Shown here piece by piece: positions 53,428 through 63,893 of a DNA stretch of 64,000 nucleotides. Source of the DNA: Candidatus Liberibacter americanus str. Sao Paulo (lineage in GTDB: Bacteria > Pseudomonadota > Alphaproteobacteria > Rhizobiales > Rhizobiaceae); contig NC_022793.1 of NCBI RefSeq assembly GCF_000496595.1, positions 620,001-684,000 of the forward strand. The letters run 5' to 3'. The notes beneath the pieces are model-generated. The model saw only the letters and a program-made list of their open reading frames with translations, ran no database searches and was not told the origin of the DNA. Numbering within the stretch: position 1 is the first letter of the stretch; each line of letters starts with the position of its first letter. Both the position numbers and the translations under genes were made by a program.

Positions 53428-54763
53428 AGTTCCTAAAATTATGTTATAAAAAAAATTTTTTAAAAATTATTAAAAATCTATAGAATGTAAGTAATTTATA
53501 TAATTAGTATTCTTATCTTTATTTATAAAAATTTTCCAAAATATTAGACAATTTATCTGTATCTAAGTTTCATATTTCTATGTTTGTGGTCTTTATAGAC
53601 TTAAGATAATATCACTTCTTTCACATTTATAACCATTGATTTACATTATTACCTATTCTAGGTAATACCAGTATAATTTCATAAAAATAGATTATATTTA
53701 TAATGATTTAATATATATAAATAGATATTATTAGTAATATCATTCCTTTTTATAGTTTTATTAGAATTATTTATTCAATATATTTATTAATCAATTATAT
53801 TTATCTTTTTCTTTTTTTATAAATAGTTATAATTTTTTGTTATACTCATAATATAAATTATAATAATTTTAATAAAAATTATTATATATTATTATTTAAG
53901 TAAAATGTAATTTATATATAAATATAATTTATATTATATTAAATTTAAATTTACTTTTTAATAATTATACTTATATATTTAATTAATATTTATTTAATAC
54001 TTATATATATTATATTTTGTTAAAAGATAAAGTATTTGAAGATTTTTAAATAAACTACTAGATATACAAGTTTTACAAACTTTTATAGTACTTATTATTT
54101 TATAAAAATTATGTTTAAAAGCACGAATAAATTATCTTTTAGGATAAGATTATAAAAACGATACCCATTTCTGTTTTCATTACTTATTGAACTTTAATAG
54201 ATTTTATCTTTTTGATTTTTATTGTTACAATTTTGCAATCATTAAAATCATATTATTACAATCACTAATCTATTAAATTTAATTTTCTATTATGCATCAA
54301 TATTATTTATAATTATCAAATTTTAATTGTGCTAATTTAAACATGATTAAATTTTTAAAATATAAAGTGATATTAAACTTACAGTTATCAATCAATAGTT
54401 TATCACTTTGATTTTTAATCAGATAAGATACAATTTATTTTTAATATAAGTTCAGTTTATTATTTTGATATGCTTTTATGGTTTTTATAATTGCACTAAC
54501 AATTTTCTTCTTATATGGATATTTCTCTAAATATTTTAAATATCAATAATAATTTTTATAAGAAGTAATAAATCAAAAAATTTAGTTTTAATAACATGAA
54601 TGAGGCATGAAATATGCGCAGACTATTATATATTTTTTAATAGATAGTTTAAGTTTTCGCTCAATTACATCAAAAAATAGCAGAGATATTATCTCTGCCA
54701 TTTTTTTGGTATATAATAATATTTATATCTTATGCAATAATATTATTTGCTATTAATGCCTAA
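53428..54763. other. Extremely AT-rich gene-free region
   Basis: About 1.3 kb, in parts (for example 53860-54010) almost pure A/T. There is no credible ORF, RNA gene or decayed homologue. The bidirectional hairpin at 54674-54708 is its only clear element. It may be eroded accessory DNA. Confidence 0.6.
54674..54708 (-). terminator. Hairpin terminator after the small lipoprotein gene
   Basis: GCAGAGATA / TATCTCTGC (54680-54698) forms a tight stem with T-runs on both strands just outside it. For the minus-strand lipoprotein gene it lies about 65 bases after the stop; it could also act in the other direction. Confidence 0.75.
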
Positions 54764-54952
54764 TTAGCCGGTTGGTGATGGTGCTGTTCCTGCTGCTGAT
54801 TTTTCTCCTGCTGCTGGTGTTGCTCCTGCTACTGGTGCTTTTTCTGCTGCTGATTGATTACATAATCTTTTCAAAAAATCACATCCGCTTAATATAGAAG
54901 TAGCTATAACAGTTGCTATTAAAACATTTAAAGTCGATTTTTTAGAACTCAT
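54764..54952 (-). CDS. Tiny lipoprotein with Ala/Pro/Gly-rich tail
   Basis: A 62-residue protein: KKST start, hydrophobic NVLIATVIATSILSGC with a good lipobox (LSGC, Cys at residue 24), a short segment DFLKRLCNQS, and then a low-complexity tail rich in Ala, Pro and Gly (KAPVAGATPAAGEKS). GGAGA eight bases before the ATG and a terminator after the stop show it is a real transcription unit. Alanine- and GC-rich codons stand out from the AT-rich surroundings. It is likely an exported lipoprotein exposed in the envelope; function unknown, no homologue recognised. Confidence 0.75.
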   Translation of the reverse strand: MSSKKSTLNVLIATVIATSILSGCDFLKRLCNQSAAEKAPVAGATPAAGEKSAAGTAPSPTG

Positions 54953-55395
54953 TATTATTTTCTCCGATAGGATAATATTAAAAAAACCAAATAAACCGCT
55001 CTGAATAGTATGTATATCCTCATATTTTTCTTAAATATTAATTAAAATATATTGTTTTATGATTGTATATTGATAATTATTGACAATAATTTATTTTAAT
55101 CGCATTTTTGAAATCATATATATAGCATAGATAATATTTTCATGATTGATACTTATTGTTATTTTGCTTACTTAAAACTGGATCTATATTAAGATTATTC
55201 ACATCTATATAAGTTTTAGAATATTAATTTATAGCAATTATATAATTAGATATAATCTATTTTATAATTTACGATATAAGATTTTGTTTTGATTAAAAAA
55301 TACGTTTAACTATATATTTTTTATATTAATAATTATAATCTCTTTTATTTTATATTTTTAGCATTATAGGTAACTTATTTGCTACAAAACAATAA
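54953..55395. other. AT-rich spacer before dut
   Basis: About 440 bases holding the promoter region of the divergent lipoprotein gene. No ORF or structured RNA is visible. Confidence 0.5.
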
Positions 55396-55425
55396 TTGAC
55401 ATAAATCTCATTTCTGAGATACAAT
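55396..55425 (+). promoter_or_regulatory. Consensus-like sigma70 promoter of dut with a palindromic spacer
   Basis: TTGACA (55396-55401) and TACAAT (55420-55425) are separated by 18 bases. The spacer contains ATCTCATTTCTGAGAT (55405-55420), an inverted repeat suited to a repressor. The -10 box ends only seven bases before the dut ATG, so transcription would start at or next to the start codon. Confidence 0.75.
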
Positions 55426-55432
55426 CTCTTAC

Positions 55433-55900
55433 ATGATTGATTATATAAATATATCTCTTGTGCGTCTACCTCATGCAGATGATCTGCCTCTTCCAGAATA
55501 TAAAACATCTGGAGCTGCAGGTATGGACTTATTTGCTGCGTTGCCAGGAAATGAGCCTATGATTCTATTGCAGGGAATGCGTTCTCTGGTTCCTTGTGGA
55601 TATCTTATCGCAATACCTTCAGGTTATGAAGGACAGGTAAGGCCTCGTTCTGGCCTTGCATTGAGTAATGGTATAACCTGTCTTAATTCTCCTGGAACTA
55701 TTGATAGTGATTATAGAGGTGAAATAAAAGTATTGCTAATTAATTTAGGTCAAGAGGATTTTATTATCAAAAGAGGTATGCGTATTGCACAGTTGGTTAT
55801 ATCATCTTTTGTTAAAGCTATTCCTCAAGTAGTACCAGATATTTCTTTAGAAAAAACCGATAGAGATGATAGAGGTTTTGGTTCCAGCGGACTTTACTAG
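55433..55900 (+). CDS. dut: dUTP pyrophosphatase
   Basis: It hydrolyses dUTP to dUMP, keeping uracil out of DNA and feeding dTMP synthesis. The 155 residues contain the trimeric dUTPase motifs: 1 SGAAGMDLFA, 2 RPRSGLALSNGI, 3 GTIDSDYRGEIKVLL, 4 GMRIAQLVI and 5 RDDRGFGSSG. No Shine-Dalgarno precedes the ATG and the promoter lies directly upstream, so the mRNA is probably leaderless. The gene stands alone and is convergent with comM. Confidence 0.97.
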   Translation: MIDYINISLVRLPHADDLPLPEYKTSGAAGMDLFAALPGNEPMILLQGMRSLVPCGYLIAIPSGYEGQVRPRSGLALSNGITCLNSPGTIDSDYRGEIKVLLINLGQEDFIIKRGMRIAQLVISSFVKAIPQVVPDISLEKTDRDDRGFGSSGLY

Positions 55901-56023
55901 TTCTTTGTTTTTTAGTTTTTAATATTATTACAAGTAAATGTATATTTTAGTATATATATATATTTATGGTTTAAGAAATATATCTTATTGTCATAAATAA
56001 TGTTATAAAACTCTATTAATTGA

Positions 56024-57550
56024 CTATTTTATATTGTATATTGATTTTTTACGATAAGCTATTGCTTCAGCAATGTGAATTGTTTTAATTATTTCTGATG
56101 AATCTAAGTCTGCAATAGTTTTAGCTACTTTAAGTATCTTATGGTATCCTCGTGCTGAAAAAAGCATTTTTTGGGCAGATTGTTTTATAATAGAACTGCT
56201 TTTTGAATCAAGAACAGCTATTTGTTCTATTAATTTAGCGGAACAAAGAGCATTACAAGTTGATGTAACACCCATTTTTTCTAGCCTTTCTTTTTGTCTG
56301 TTTCTTGCTATAAGAACACGATCAGCTACTGTTATGCTTGATTCAGAATTATTATGTGAAAAAAGATCTTCTAAAGGAACAGCTGGTACTTCTATATATA
56401 TGTCGATTCTATCCATTAAGGGAGCAGATATACGAGATTGATACTCTATTGCACAATGCGGACCTCGTAGGCATAGATTATCATCTTTCATTGTAACGCC
56501 ACATCTACAAGGATTCATTGCAGCTATTAATTGAATACGTGCAGGATAGCTAACTTTGCGATTAGCGCGTGCTATAACACATTTGCCGGTTTCAAGCGGT
56601 TGACGAAGAGCGTCAAGTGTATGAGGTGAGAATTCAGGTAACTCGTCTAAGAATAATACACCATTATGAGCGAGAGAGGCTTCTCCAGGTAATGCTCGTG
56701 TTCCACCTCCTATTAATGCTGCTGTTGTTGCAGAATAATGAGGATTACGAAAAGGTCGTTCTTGCAAGAAATAATTTCCATTATATAATTTCCCAGGAAT
56801 AGAGTAAATCATAGATACTTCTATAGCTTCTTCTAGAGATAAAGGAGGCAATATTGATGGTAAGCATGATGCAAGCATTGATTTTCCTGCACCAGGGGGG
56901 CCCATCATTAGCAAGTTATGACCTCCAGCTGCTGCTATTTCTAAAGCTCTTTTGACAGCCTTTTGACCTTTTATATCTGCTAGGTCTGGCTGATTATCAG
57001 TTGCTTTATAATGGGATCTTATAGGTCGAGATATAATATGCCTTTTATTTAAATGATTTATTAATTCTATCAAGTTATCAGCTGCTACTATATTCAGATC
57101 TTCTGATACTAATGCAGCTTCAGATCCACAAATTTTTGGACATATAAGACCTTTATTTAATTTTTTAGCACATAAAGCTGCAGGTAATACTCCATTTATT
57201 ATAGCTAATGATCCATCAAGATTTATTTCTCCTAATGCTATATAATTAGACAATGATTCACAATTAATTGCTTTAATAGATGCCATTAAAGCTAGAATAA
57301 TAGGCAAATCAAAATGAGATCCTTCTTTAGGTAGATCAGCTGGTGCAAGGTTGATGGTAATTCTTTTATTTGGTAAAGCCAGTCCGCATGCATAAAGTGC
57401 TGCTTGTATTTTTTCACGACTTTCTATAACAGCTTTATCTGGTAGTCCAACTATTTGAATTCCAATTCTGCCAGGAGATAGCATAACCTGAACTTCAACA
57501 GGTATTCCTTCTATGACTTGAAAAGCTACTGTTAAAATTTTTGAAATCAT
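56024..57550 (-). CDS. comM: YifB/ComM family Mg-chelatase-like AAA+ ATPase
   Basis: A 508-residue AAA+ protein. The N-terminal part is a LonC-like domain (RITINLAPADLPKEGSHFDL). The ATPase has Walker A GPPGAGKS, Walker B LFLDELPEF and the Mg-chelatase NPHYSAT and AAMNPCRCG motifs (zinc-binding CxCG). ComM is a helicase aiding branch migration when transformed DNA is integrated; in non-transforming bacteria its role is less clear. It is complete. In a reduced genome its retention suggests a general recombination role. Confidence 0.93.
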   Translation of the reverse strand: MISKILTVAFQVIEGIPVEVQVMLSPGRIGIQIVGLPDKAVIESREKIQAALYACGLALPNKRITINLAPADLPKEGSHFDLPIILALMASIKAINCESLSNYIALGEINLDGSLAIINGVLPAALCAKKLNKGLICPKICGSEAALVSEDLNIVAADNLIELINHLNKRHIISRPIRSHYKATDNQPDLADIKGQKAVKRALEIAAAGGHNLLMMGPPGAGKSMLASCLPSILPPLSLEEAIEVSMIYSIPGKLYNGNYFLQERPFRNPHYSATTAALIGGGTRALPGEASLAHNGVLFLDELPEFSPHTLDALRQPLETGKCVIARANRKVSYPARIQLIAAMNPCRCGVTMKDDNLCLRGPHCAIEYQSRISAPLMDRIDIYIEVPAVPLEDLFSHNNSESSITVADRVLIARNRQKERLEKMGVTSTCNALCSAKLIEQIAVLDSKSSSIIKQSAQKMLFSARGYHKILKVAKTIADLDSSEIIKTIHIAEAIAYRKKSIYNIK

Positions 57551-58027
57551 AATTAAAACATTAAAATATTGTTAGTATATTATATATTTAAAAAGCAAGT
57601 CAAAATAATTATGATTAAAAAACAATTCTTATTAAATTATGTTTATACTATTATCAAAAAATATTTTTTTAAAGAGTTATATTTTAGCAATTACTGATAA
57701 CTTAAAATTAATAATTATAATCATTTTAATAAGATAATTTAATAAATAGAATGATTTACTTTAAAATTAATATTTACATATTTGATTTAGTAGTAAATAC
57801 CAAAATCATAATTTATATGATATAGTAAATATTAAAGAGCATAATGCAATATTTAATATTCTAATTTCAAAACGAATACTGCTTTATAAATATACTTAGC
57901 AAAAACATATATAAAACTAAACATGATATATCTATCGATATAATCACTATTATATCACAGGGAATTGCCATTATTATTTCTATAAGTTGTCATTATACAT
58001 TTATATATAATAATAACAATATTACGT
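57551..58027. other. AT-rich spacer between comM and the giant gene
   Basis: About 480 bases with stops in all frames and no recognised element. It must hold the comM promoter and the end of the giant-gene transcript; no clear terminator hairpin is visible. Confidence 0.5.
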
Positions 58028-61000
58028 TTATAAATTTCTTCCAGAAGCATGTACAAGAATCGTGTAAACTTTACCGTAGTTAGATGTGATATGATCTTGT
58101 GCTACAGAAGGATTATTATGATTGCGAGTACTTTCAGCTAACATTTTTTCAAAATCAGAGATATATGTATCAACATCACGTTGAAATTCTAAATCGGTTA
58201 TATATTTATCTTGTAAATTATTAAATATTTTTTGTCCTTTTATGGTATACAAGCGCTGGCTAAATATATTGCTTTCTCCTTGTGTATAACGCTTCCATAA
58301 GTCAAAAAAAGCATCATAGTCAATGAAATGATCAATATCATTTATAATAGATCCTATAGCAGGAGAAATCGATAACATTTTACTTTCTTTATCATGAGAT
58401 ATTATTTTTTCTTTATTATTTACAGAAAAATTCAGTAAACTTTTCAACCATCCACTAGAAGATTTATCTTTTATTAATGATTTTTCTGAATTTTTATTCA
58501 TTAAACCTTTTTTATAAAAATCAGATCCATCTTGCATAGGAGTAATAACTGACCTTTGAAAATCTTTTAAAACAGCGATTTGTTCTTCTACAGTTTTGCG
58601 CACAATATTAGCACTTTCAGTAGCTTCTTTTGCTAAATTTATAGAATCACGTTTTAAAATATCATGAGAATTATTCAACTCTCCAGTTATTCTATCGGAT
58701 GTATTAGATATATCATTACTTGTCTCTGATAGTCTTTGAATAAATGAATCCATCTTATCGTTAATAGAATCCAAAAACCTTTGCATAGACTTATCCGATT
58801 TTTGTTCAATATCATATATGATATTTTCAATATTAGGTAAAGCTGATCTTATTTTTCTTATCATATGATTTGATAAATCATATGATTTACCTTCTATTAT
58901 TTCAAAGTTACTATCGATGGTTTTAATAGTTTTATCCCCAATATCAGCTAAATCACTGTTAATCATTTTAACTAAATCGCGGCTACGAGTTTCTATTTTA
59001 TACAAACTAGATTCTATATTCGAGAAGGAATTTAAAAGACTATTTTTGATATTATCTATCATTTTTCCTGAAAGGAAGTCAGCCTTCTCAAGAACATCTT
59101 TTATATCTGATAATAGGGATAAAACAAACTTTTGCGCTTCTCCTGATTTAATAATCAATCTATCTGTTAAATCTGTTAAATTAATTGCTTTCTTATCTAA
59201 CACGATAGTTGTTTCAGCCTGTGATTTTACTAGAGACTCATGAGTTTTCAAAAGATTTTTAGAGTTTTGATCTAGTTTATTAACTAATTCAGACATTTGT
59301 AATAGAACTAATTCAGATATTTTATTAATATTATTAATTTTATTATCAAACGATTTAGATGTTTCACCAAAAACAGTATCGATTCTTCCTGCTGTTTTGA
59401 CTATACGATTTGTTGTTCCATTCAATCTTTCATCTACTTCATTTAGAGAATTAGTTGCATCAGTAATGATTGTTGTTACATTTTTACTGTTATCAGCAAT
59501 TCTACCAGTAATTTTATCAATATCGCTTATTAATAATTCTTCAAGTTTTTCAAGTGCATTGGCAGCATCACAGATTTTTTTATCAATACTATTTGCTATA
59601 GCGCTTTCTTCTTTATTAAAAGCTCCAATAATCGCGTTAGATATTTCATTAGAACGTTGCGACAACAATTTATCTAACATATTAGAACGCTCATCGAGAG
59701 ATGACTTCATTGATTTATTATTGTTATCGATTATAGATTCTGTTGCAGAAATATTAGATTCAAAGCATTGGATATGCTCTTTAAACTTATCAACCATATT
59801 ATTACTGTGACACTCTAATGATTGATTAATATCAGAAATTATATCTTTGATATTATGGATACGTTTTTCTATTAATGATCGCATCTCACCAGTACGATCT
59901 GAAACAACTTTATCAACTTCTATAATAACTTCTGAAAGATTATTATTAAAATTATCTAGGCTATAACGGAATTTTTCTTCTCTCTTCTCTAAGAAGCGAC
60001 CGCTTTCAATAAATTTATTTGTAACACCATCTATTTCGTCTTTAAGACGTGATGTATTGTCTACTATTTTATTAGTAATATTATCGCTATTTTCTAATAA
60101 ATTTTGTGATACTTTACTCGTTATTTGAGAAATTTTTTGCCCTGCAATTTCTACAACTTTTGATATTTCATCTGTAAATACATTAATATCATCTCCAAAT
60201 AATTCTTTACATACTTTAAGTTTTTCATTTACATCGACGATGGATTTTTCCAATCTTTCAGTGGTATCATTTGTAGATTTAGATGTATCTCCAATTAATG
60301 AAACTAAATCTTGTATCAAATCTTGAACTTTAGAAGATAAATCCTCTAGATATTTATTGGTAGATTCAAATTTACTGCGCAATGAATATTCTTGTTCTTT
60401 CAAACTATTTTTTAATTCTATGGATTTTTCAGCGACAGCCATGGAAATAGAAGAAGATCTTTCATCAACAATTTTATTAATTTCTTCTGATTTTTCTTTT
60501 AATAATTGATCAAATTTTAGATGAGCAGCTAGTAAAACATTATTTACCGAATCAGTACCACAACTTAACAAGCTTTCAATTCTTACAGAATTTTCATCTA
60601 GAACAGATTTAATAAAATTAGATGCAGTCTCAACTGTATCATCTATTTTATCACTGTTTTCAACAAGGATATTTTGCAATCCTTTTATATGCTGGAAAAG
60701 TTTTTCATCTAAAATTTTATAATTATTTTCATAAGAAAGTCTAATGCTATCAATTCTATCAGCAAAAGATTCACTGATTTTATCACTAGCAACAAAAATC
60801 TTCTTTAACACATTTTGAGAATGATTTTCTAACGTTATGCCTAATTTATTTTGACTGTCAGCAAGGGAATTAGCTAGTTCAGTAGCTTTTTGATATGCCG
60901 TATCGTTCAATTCCTTAATATCTTTAGAAAATGAATCAATAACACTCTTAGATTGAGATACAATAATATTCTCAAATTTTGATTGATTATCTGATAAGGA

Positions 61001-63529
61001 ATTGATGAAACTTTTATTATGCATAGAAAAATTATCGTTTATAGATAATTTAGCGGCATCAAAAGAGTGAATAATCTGATTTGAGTGTCCTATAAGATCA
61101 GTTTCTAAATCATTACATTTTTGTTCTAAAGTTATTGTAAGATCTTTTATATTACCTATAGAATTTCCAATTTGTTCGCTGATTTTTGATAACTCTAATC
61201 CAATATCATTACTACTATTATTGAATGTTTCTTTTACGACTTTTGTATTATCGCATATGATGGTATCAATGCGTTTAGCAGAGTTTTCAAAAATGTTATT
61301 GACTTGATTGCTTTTGTGATCAAGCATCCTCTCAATGGATATTAGATTTCTTTTTAGCATTTCTTCAAGCTTCTTATTGTTGTTATTATAGCAAAAAACA
61401 ACCTTACCTGAGCTTTCAGTAAATGAATTTTCTAACTTAGATTCTGCAGTTGTTATTTTACTTATAACATCTTGAGTATGTGTTTTAAGGGTACTATCAA
61501 TAGCTTTTTGGCTCTCAGATAAAGCTACAGCCAACACCATTGTTTTATCATAAATAGTATCAGTTAGCTTACTTATGTTCTCAGACATAGAATTGATAAT
61601 ATCTTGAGGTCTGTTAGAAAGTGCTTCTTCAAACTGAGATTGTGCCTGAACTAGAGAATTTGAAAACAATTCTTCTCTACTAAAAATCATATTATTAATT
61701 TTTTGACATGCAGAATTAAATGAAGAGCAAATTTCCGAAGACTTTTTCTCAATATCTGTGTCAATTATTTGACACTTATCTTCAAGTATAGTTGTTAAAT
61801 TATCGATACTATTTGTAAGGACAGTTTCTAATTTTTCTACATTTTGATCAGCAGTAGTGATCATGCTCCTTTGCTTATCAGCAAGGATATCAGCCATAAT
61901 CTTATTCTTGTCTTCCATATTAGAATCAATAGTTTTTATATTAGTAAGGAATAATTCATCTATGTGATTATGTGATTTTGAAAGATATCCACGAACTTTT
62001 TCTATGTTATTTTCTAATTGCAATCCAAAAGAATTAAAGTTCTTGTCAAAAAATTGGCAAAATTCTGTAATGCTTTCACTTAATTCCCTTGAAGCATCTC
62101 CAACAACTTTGCCAATATTATTGCTTAGCGCAACTATACGATTATTAAACTCTACGAATGTATTTTCTGTAATTGATTTAATATTATCATGAAAAGAACC
62201 TTCTTTTTCCTGAAAAGAGGAATATAAATTCTGCATTGCATCATCTAATGCTTCTGTAATATATCCCTGTTTTTCTAACAATAAATCAGCCAGTTGAAAT
62301 ATCTTAGAATCCAAAGATTTTATGAACTGCTGGTATTTATCATTTAATTTTGCATCTAATTTGTCAGAATTGCTCTCTAATTCTGACACATAATTATTTA
62401 AACGAATTAGAAGATTATTGCCTGAATTATCAATAGACTTAGATAAAAACTTAATACGATTTCCAAAATCTTCCGTAATCATGACAGATGCAGAATCAAG
62501 AACTTTTAGCAATTGATCTATCTTAGAAGAAATTATTTCTGTTGTTTCGGTTAAGGATTTATTGGTTACATCAGTTAATTTTGTTATTCGCTTATTAACA
62601 ATTGAAGAAAATGATTCCGTTGCATTTGCAAGATGAATAGAAATTTCTTCACTAGTTATGGAAAGTTCTTCTTTTAGAGATTCGTGCACTTCAGATATGG
62701 AACTGCGGAGCTCCATTCCATGCTCAAATATAGACTCACGCTCCTCTCTTAGTTGGTGAACCAGTTTCTGAATTCTATCTTCGTCTTTTGCATAGTTCTT
62801 TTCAAGCATATCTACTTCAGAACGAACTATATTTTCTAAATCATTTGCTCGGGATATGGCACGTTCTATCCCTTCGTTCATTGTCAAAATTTCTTTACGA
62901 ACTTTACTGCCAACCGATACAACTCTATCAGCAGCATATGTTTCTGGCTCCATAAGACGAAGCGCAACTTCTGCTATTGATTGAGATGCTTCATGCATAT
63001 CCCTTGCACGGCATATCATTATGAAAAATGCAAAAAACAGCAAAACAGGTATTATATTCACTGTTAGAAACAATATCATTGTTTCTGGCCTTGATATGAA
63101 TTCATAAAACGAGCTTATAGATGAATTAACATAAGATATTATCGATAATGCTAATACGGACACAATCCAGAGCATAGAAGCAATTATGGCATTACGTAGC
63201 GCCATATTTAAGGAATTTTTCCCAATATTTTGAAGTATCTGGATTACACTTCCAGCACTTAAATCATTTGCAGGTGAAAATTCTGAGGAATAACGATTAT
63301 TACTACCTTGTTTAAGGTAATTATCTTTATCATGATATTCTATATCATCATCATATATCAGATTAGAAGATTGGACTTTTTCGTTTTGAAGGTTGTTTTT
63401 CTTTTGTTCTGACATTTTATTAGACCGATAATTGTTCTTATTTTTGTGCTGTTTTAATATCAAATCGTTTTCAATATCTTTGGACGATTTATTATATGAT
63501 GTTCTATTTCTTTTATTGCTGTTCTTCAT
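58028..63529 (-). CDS. Giant coiled-coil membrane protein, growth pole ring (GPR/RgsE) type
   Basis: A ~1833-residue protein. Residues ~1-95 are basic and Asn/Lys-rich. Two TM helices follow (~114-135 and ~150-173). Residues ~175-1690 are a long, nearly all-helical region of degenerate heptad/apolipoprotein-like repeats rich in Ser, Asn, Ile, Leu and Lys. The C-terminal ~130 residues are a distinct domain (IDYDAFFDLWKRYTQGE, FSQRLYTIKGQKIF, DVDTYISDFEKMLAES, TSNYGKVYTILVHASGR). This layout and the last domain match the Rhizobiales GPR protein of Agrobacterium (RgsE in Sinorhizobium), which builds a ring at the growing pole; those are longer (~2100 residues). The assignment is from memory of the family. 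ATG 63529 is preferred over TTG 63538. It is divergent from folP. Confidence 0.8.
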   Translation of the reverse strand: MKNSNKRNRTSYNKSSKDIENDLILKQHKNKNNYRSNKMSEQKKNNLQNEKVQSSNLIYDDDIEYHDKDNYLKQGSNNRYSSEFSPANDLSAGSVIQILQNIGKNSLNMALRNAIIASMLWIVSVLALSIISYVNSSISSFYEFISRPETMILFLTVNIIPVLLFFAFFIMICRARDMHEASQSIAEVALRLMEPETYAADRVVSVGSKVRKEILTMNEGIERAISRANDLENIVRSEVDMLEKNYAKDEDRIQKLVHQLREERESIFEHGMELRSSISEVHESLKEELSITSEEISIHLANATESFSSIVNKRITKLTDVTNKSLTETTEIISSKIDQLLKVLDSASVMITEDFGNRIKFLSKSIDNSGNNLLIRLNNYVSELESNSDKLDAKLNDKYQQFIKSLDSKIFQLADLLLEKQGYITEALDDAMQNLYSSFQEKEGSFHDNIKSITENTFVEFNNRIVALSNNIGKVVGDASRELSESITEFCQFFDKNFNSFGLQLENNIEKVRGYLSKSHNHIDELFLTNIKTIDSNMEDKNKIMADILADKQRSMITTADQNVEKLETVLTNSIDNLTTILEDKCQIIDTDIEKKSSEICSSFNSACQKINNMIFSREELFSNSLVQAQSQFEEALSNRPQDIINSMSENISKLTDTIYDKTMVLAVALSESQKAIDSTLKTHTQDVISKITTAESKLENSFTESSGKVVFCYNNNNKKLEEMLKRNLISIERMLDHKSNQVNNIFENSAKRIDTIICDNTKVVKETFNNSSNDIGLELSKISEQIGNSIGNIKDLTITLEQKCNDLETDLIGHSNQIIHSFDAAKLSINDNFSMHNKSFINSLSDNQSKFENIIVSQSKSVIDSFSKDIKELNDTAYQKATELANSLADSQNKLGITLENHSQNVLKKIFVASDKISESFADRIDSIRLSYENNYKILDEKLFQHIKGLQNILVENSDKIDDTVETASNFIKSVLDENSVRIESLLSCGTDSVNNVLLAAHLKFDQLLKEKSEEINKIVDERSSSISMAVAEKSIELKNSLKEQEYSLRSKFESTNKYLEDLSSKVQDLIQDLVSLIGDTSKSTNDTTERLEKSIVDVNEKLKVCKELFGDDINVFTDEISKVVEIAGQKISQITSKVSQNLLENSDNITNKIVDNTSRLKDEIDGVTNKFIESGRFLEKREEKFRYSLDNFNNNLSEVIIEVDKVVSDRTGEMRSLIEKRIHNIKDIISDINQSLECHSNNMVDKFKEHIQCFESNISATESIIDNNNKSMKSSLDERSNMLDKLLSQRSNEISNAIIGAFNKEESAIANSIDKKICDAANALEKLEELLISDIDKITGRIADNSKNVTTIITDATNSLNEVDERLNGTTNRIVKTAGRIDTVFGETSKSFDNKINNINKISELVLLQMSELVNKLDQNSKNLLKTHESLVKSQAETTIVLDKKAINLTDLTDRLIIKSGEAQKFVLSLLSDIKDVLEKADFLSGKMIDNIKNSLLNSFSNIESSLYKIETRSRDLVKMINSDLADIGDKTIKTIDSNFEIIEGKSYDLSNHMIRKIRSALPNIENIIYDIEQKSDKSMQRFLDSINDKMDSFIQRLSETSNDISNTSDRITGELNNSHDILKRDSINLAKEATESANIVRKTVEEQIAVLKDFQRSVITPMQDGSDFYKKGLMNKNSEKSLIKDKSSSGWLKSLLNFSVNNKEKIISHDKESKMLSISPAIGSIINDIDHFIDYDAFFDLWKRYTQGESNIFSQRLYTIKGQKIFNNLQDKYITDLEFQRDVDTYISDFEKMLAESTRNHNNPSVAQDHITSNYGKVYTILVHASGRNL

Positions 63530-63893
63530 ATATACCAAGCTCTTAGACTGTAGATCATAGATATTTGAAATATTTTCTGTTTCTTAAAAAATATACAATA
63601 TAATCCTTTAATTTTTGCTGCTTATATCAACAATTAATAGAATGAAACTCCTAAAATTAACAAAAAAATGTTCCATATAGAGTGCTATTCAAAATACAAT
63701 CCTATAGAGTTATAGTAATTATGTATATAAGAATACTGGGTTATACACAGGTGCTATTGCTTTTATAGAGTGAATACATGAAAATCATTTTATTTATAAG
63801 TCAGCATATGAAATTTATTTTTAAATGAAACACTCATAATACAATATATTTAATTAAATTATAATTAGATATTATTAGGGAAACCTGTTTAAT
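63530..63893. other. Divergent promoter region between the GPR-like gene and folP
   Basis: About 360 bases with no ORF. It must contain promoters for both divergent genes; no confident -35/-10 pair or operator was identified. Confidence 0.5.

Noticed and set aside
53428..54763. Replication origin in the extreme AT-rich region
   Set aside because: No cluster of DnaA boxes (TTATCCACA-like) and no dnaA, dnaN, hemE or parAB neighbours.
58917..59810. Plus-strand open frames of 108 and 137 codons inside the giant gene
   Set aside because: They mirror the Ser/Asn/Ile-rich repeats of the opposite strand and have no start signals or homology.
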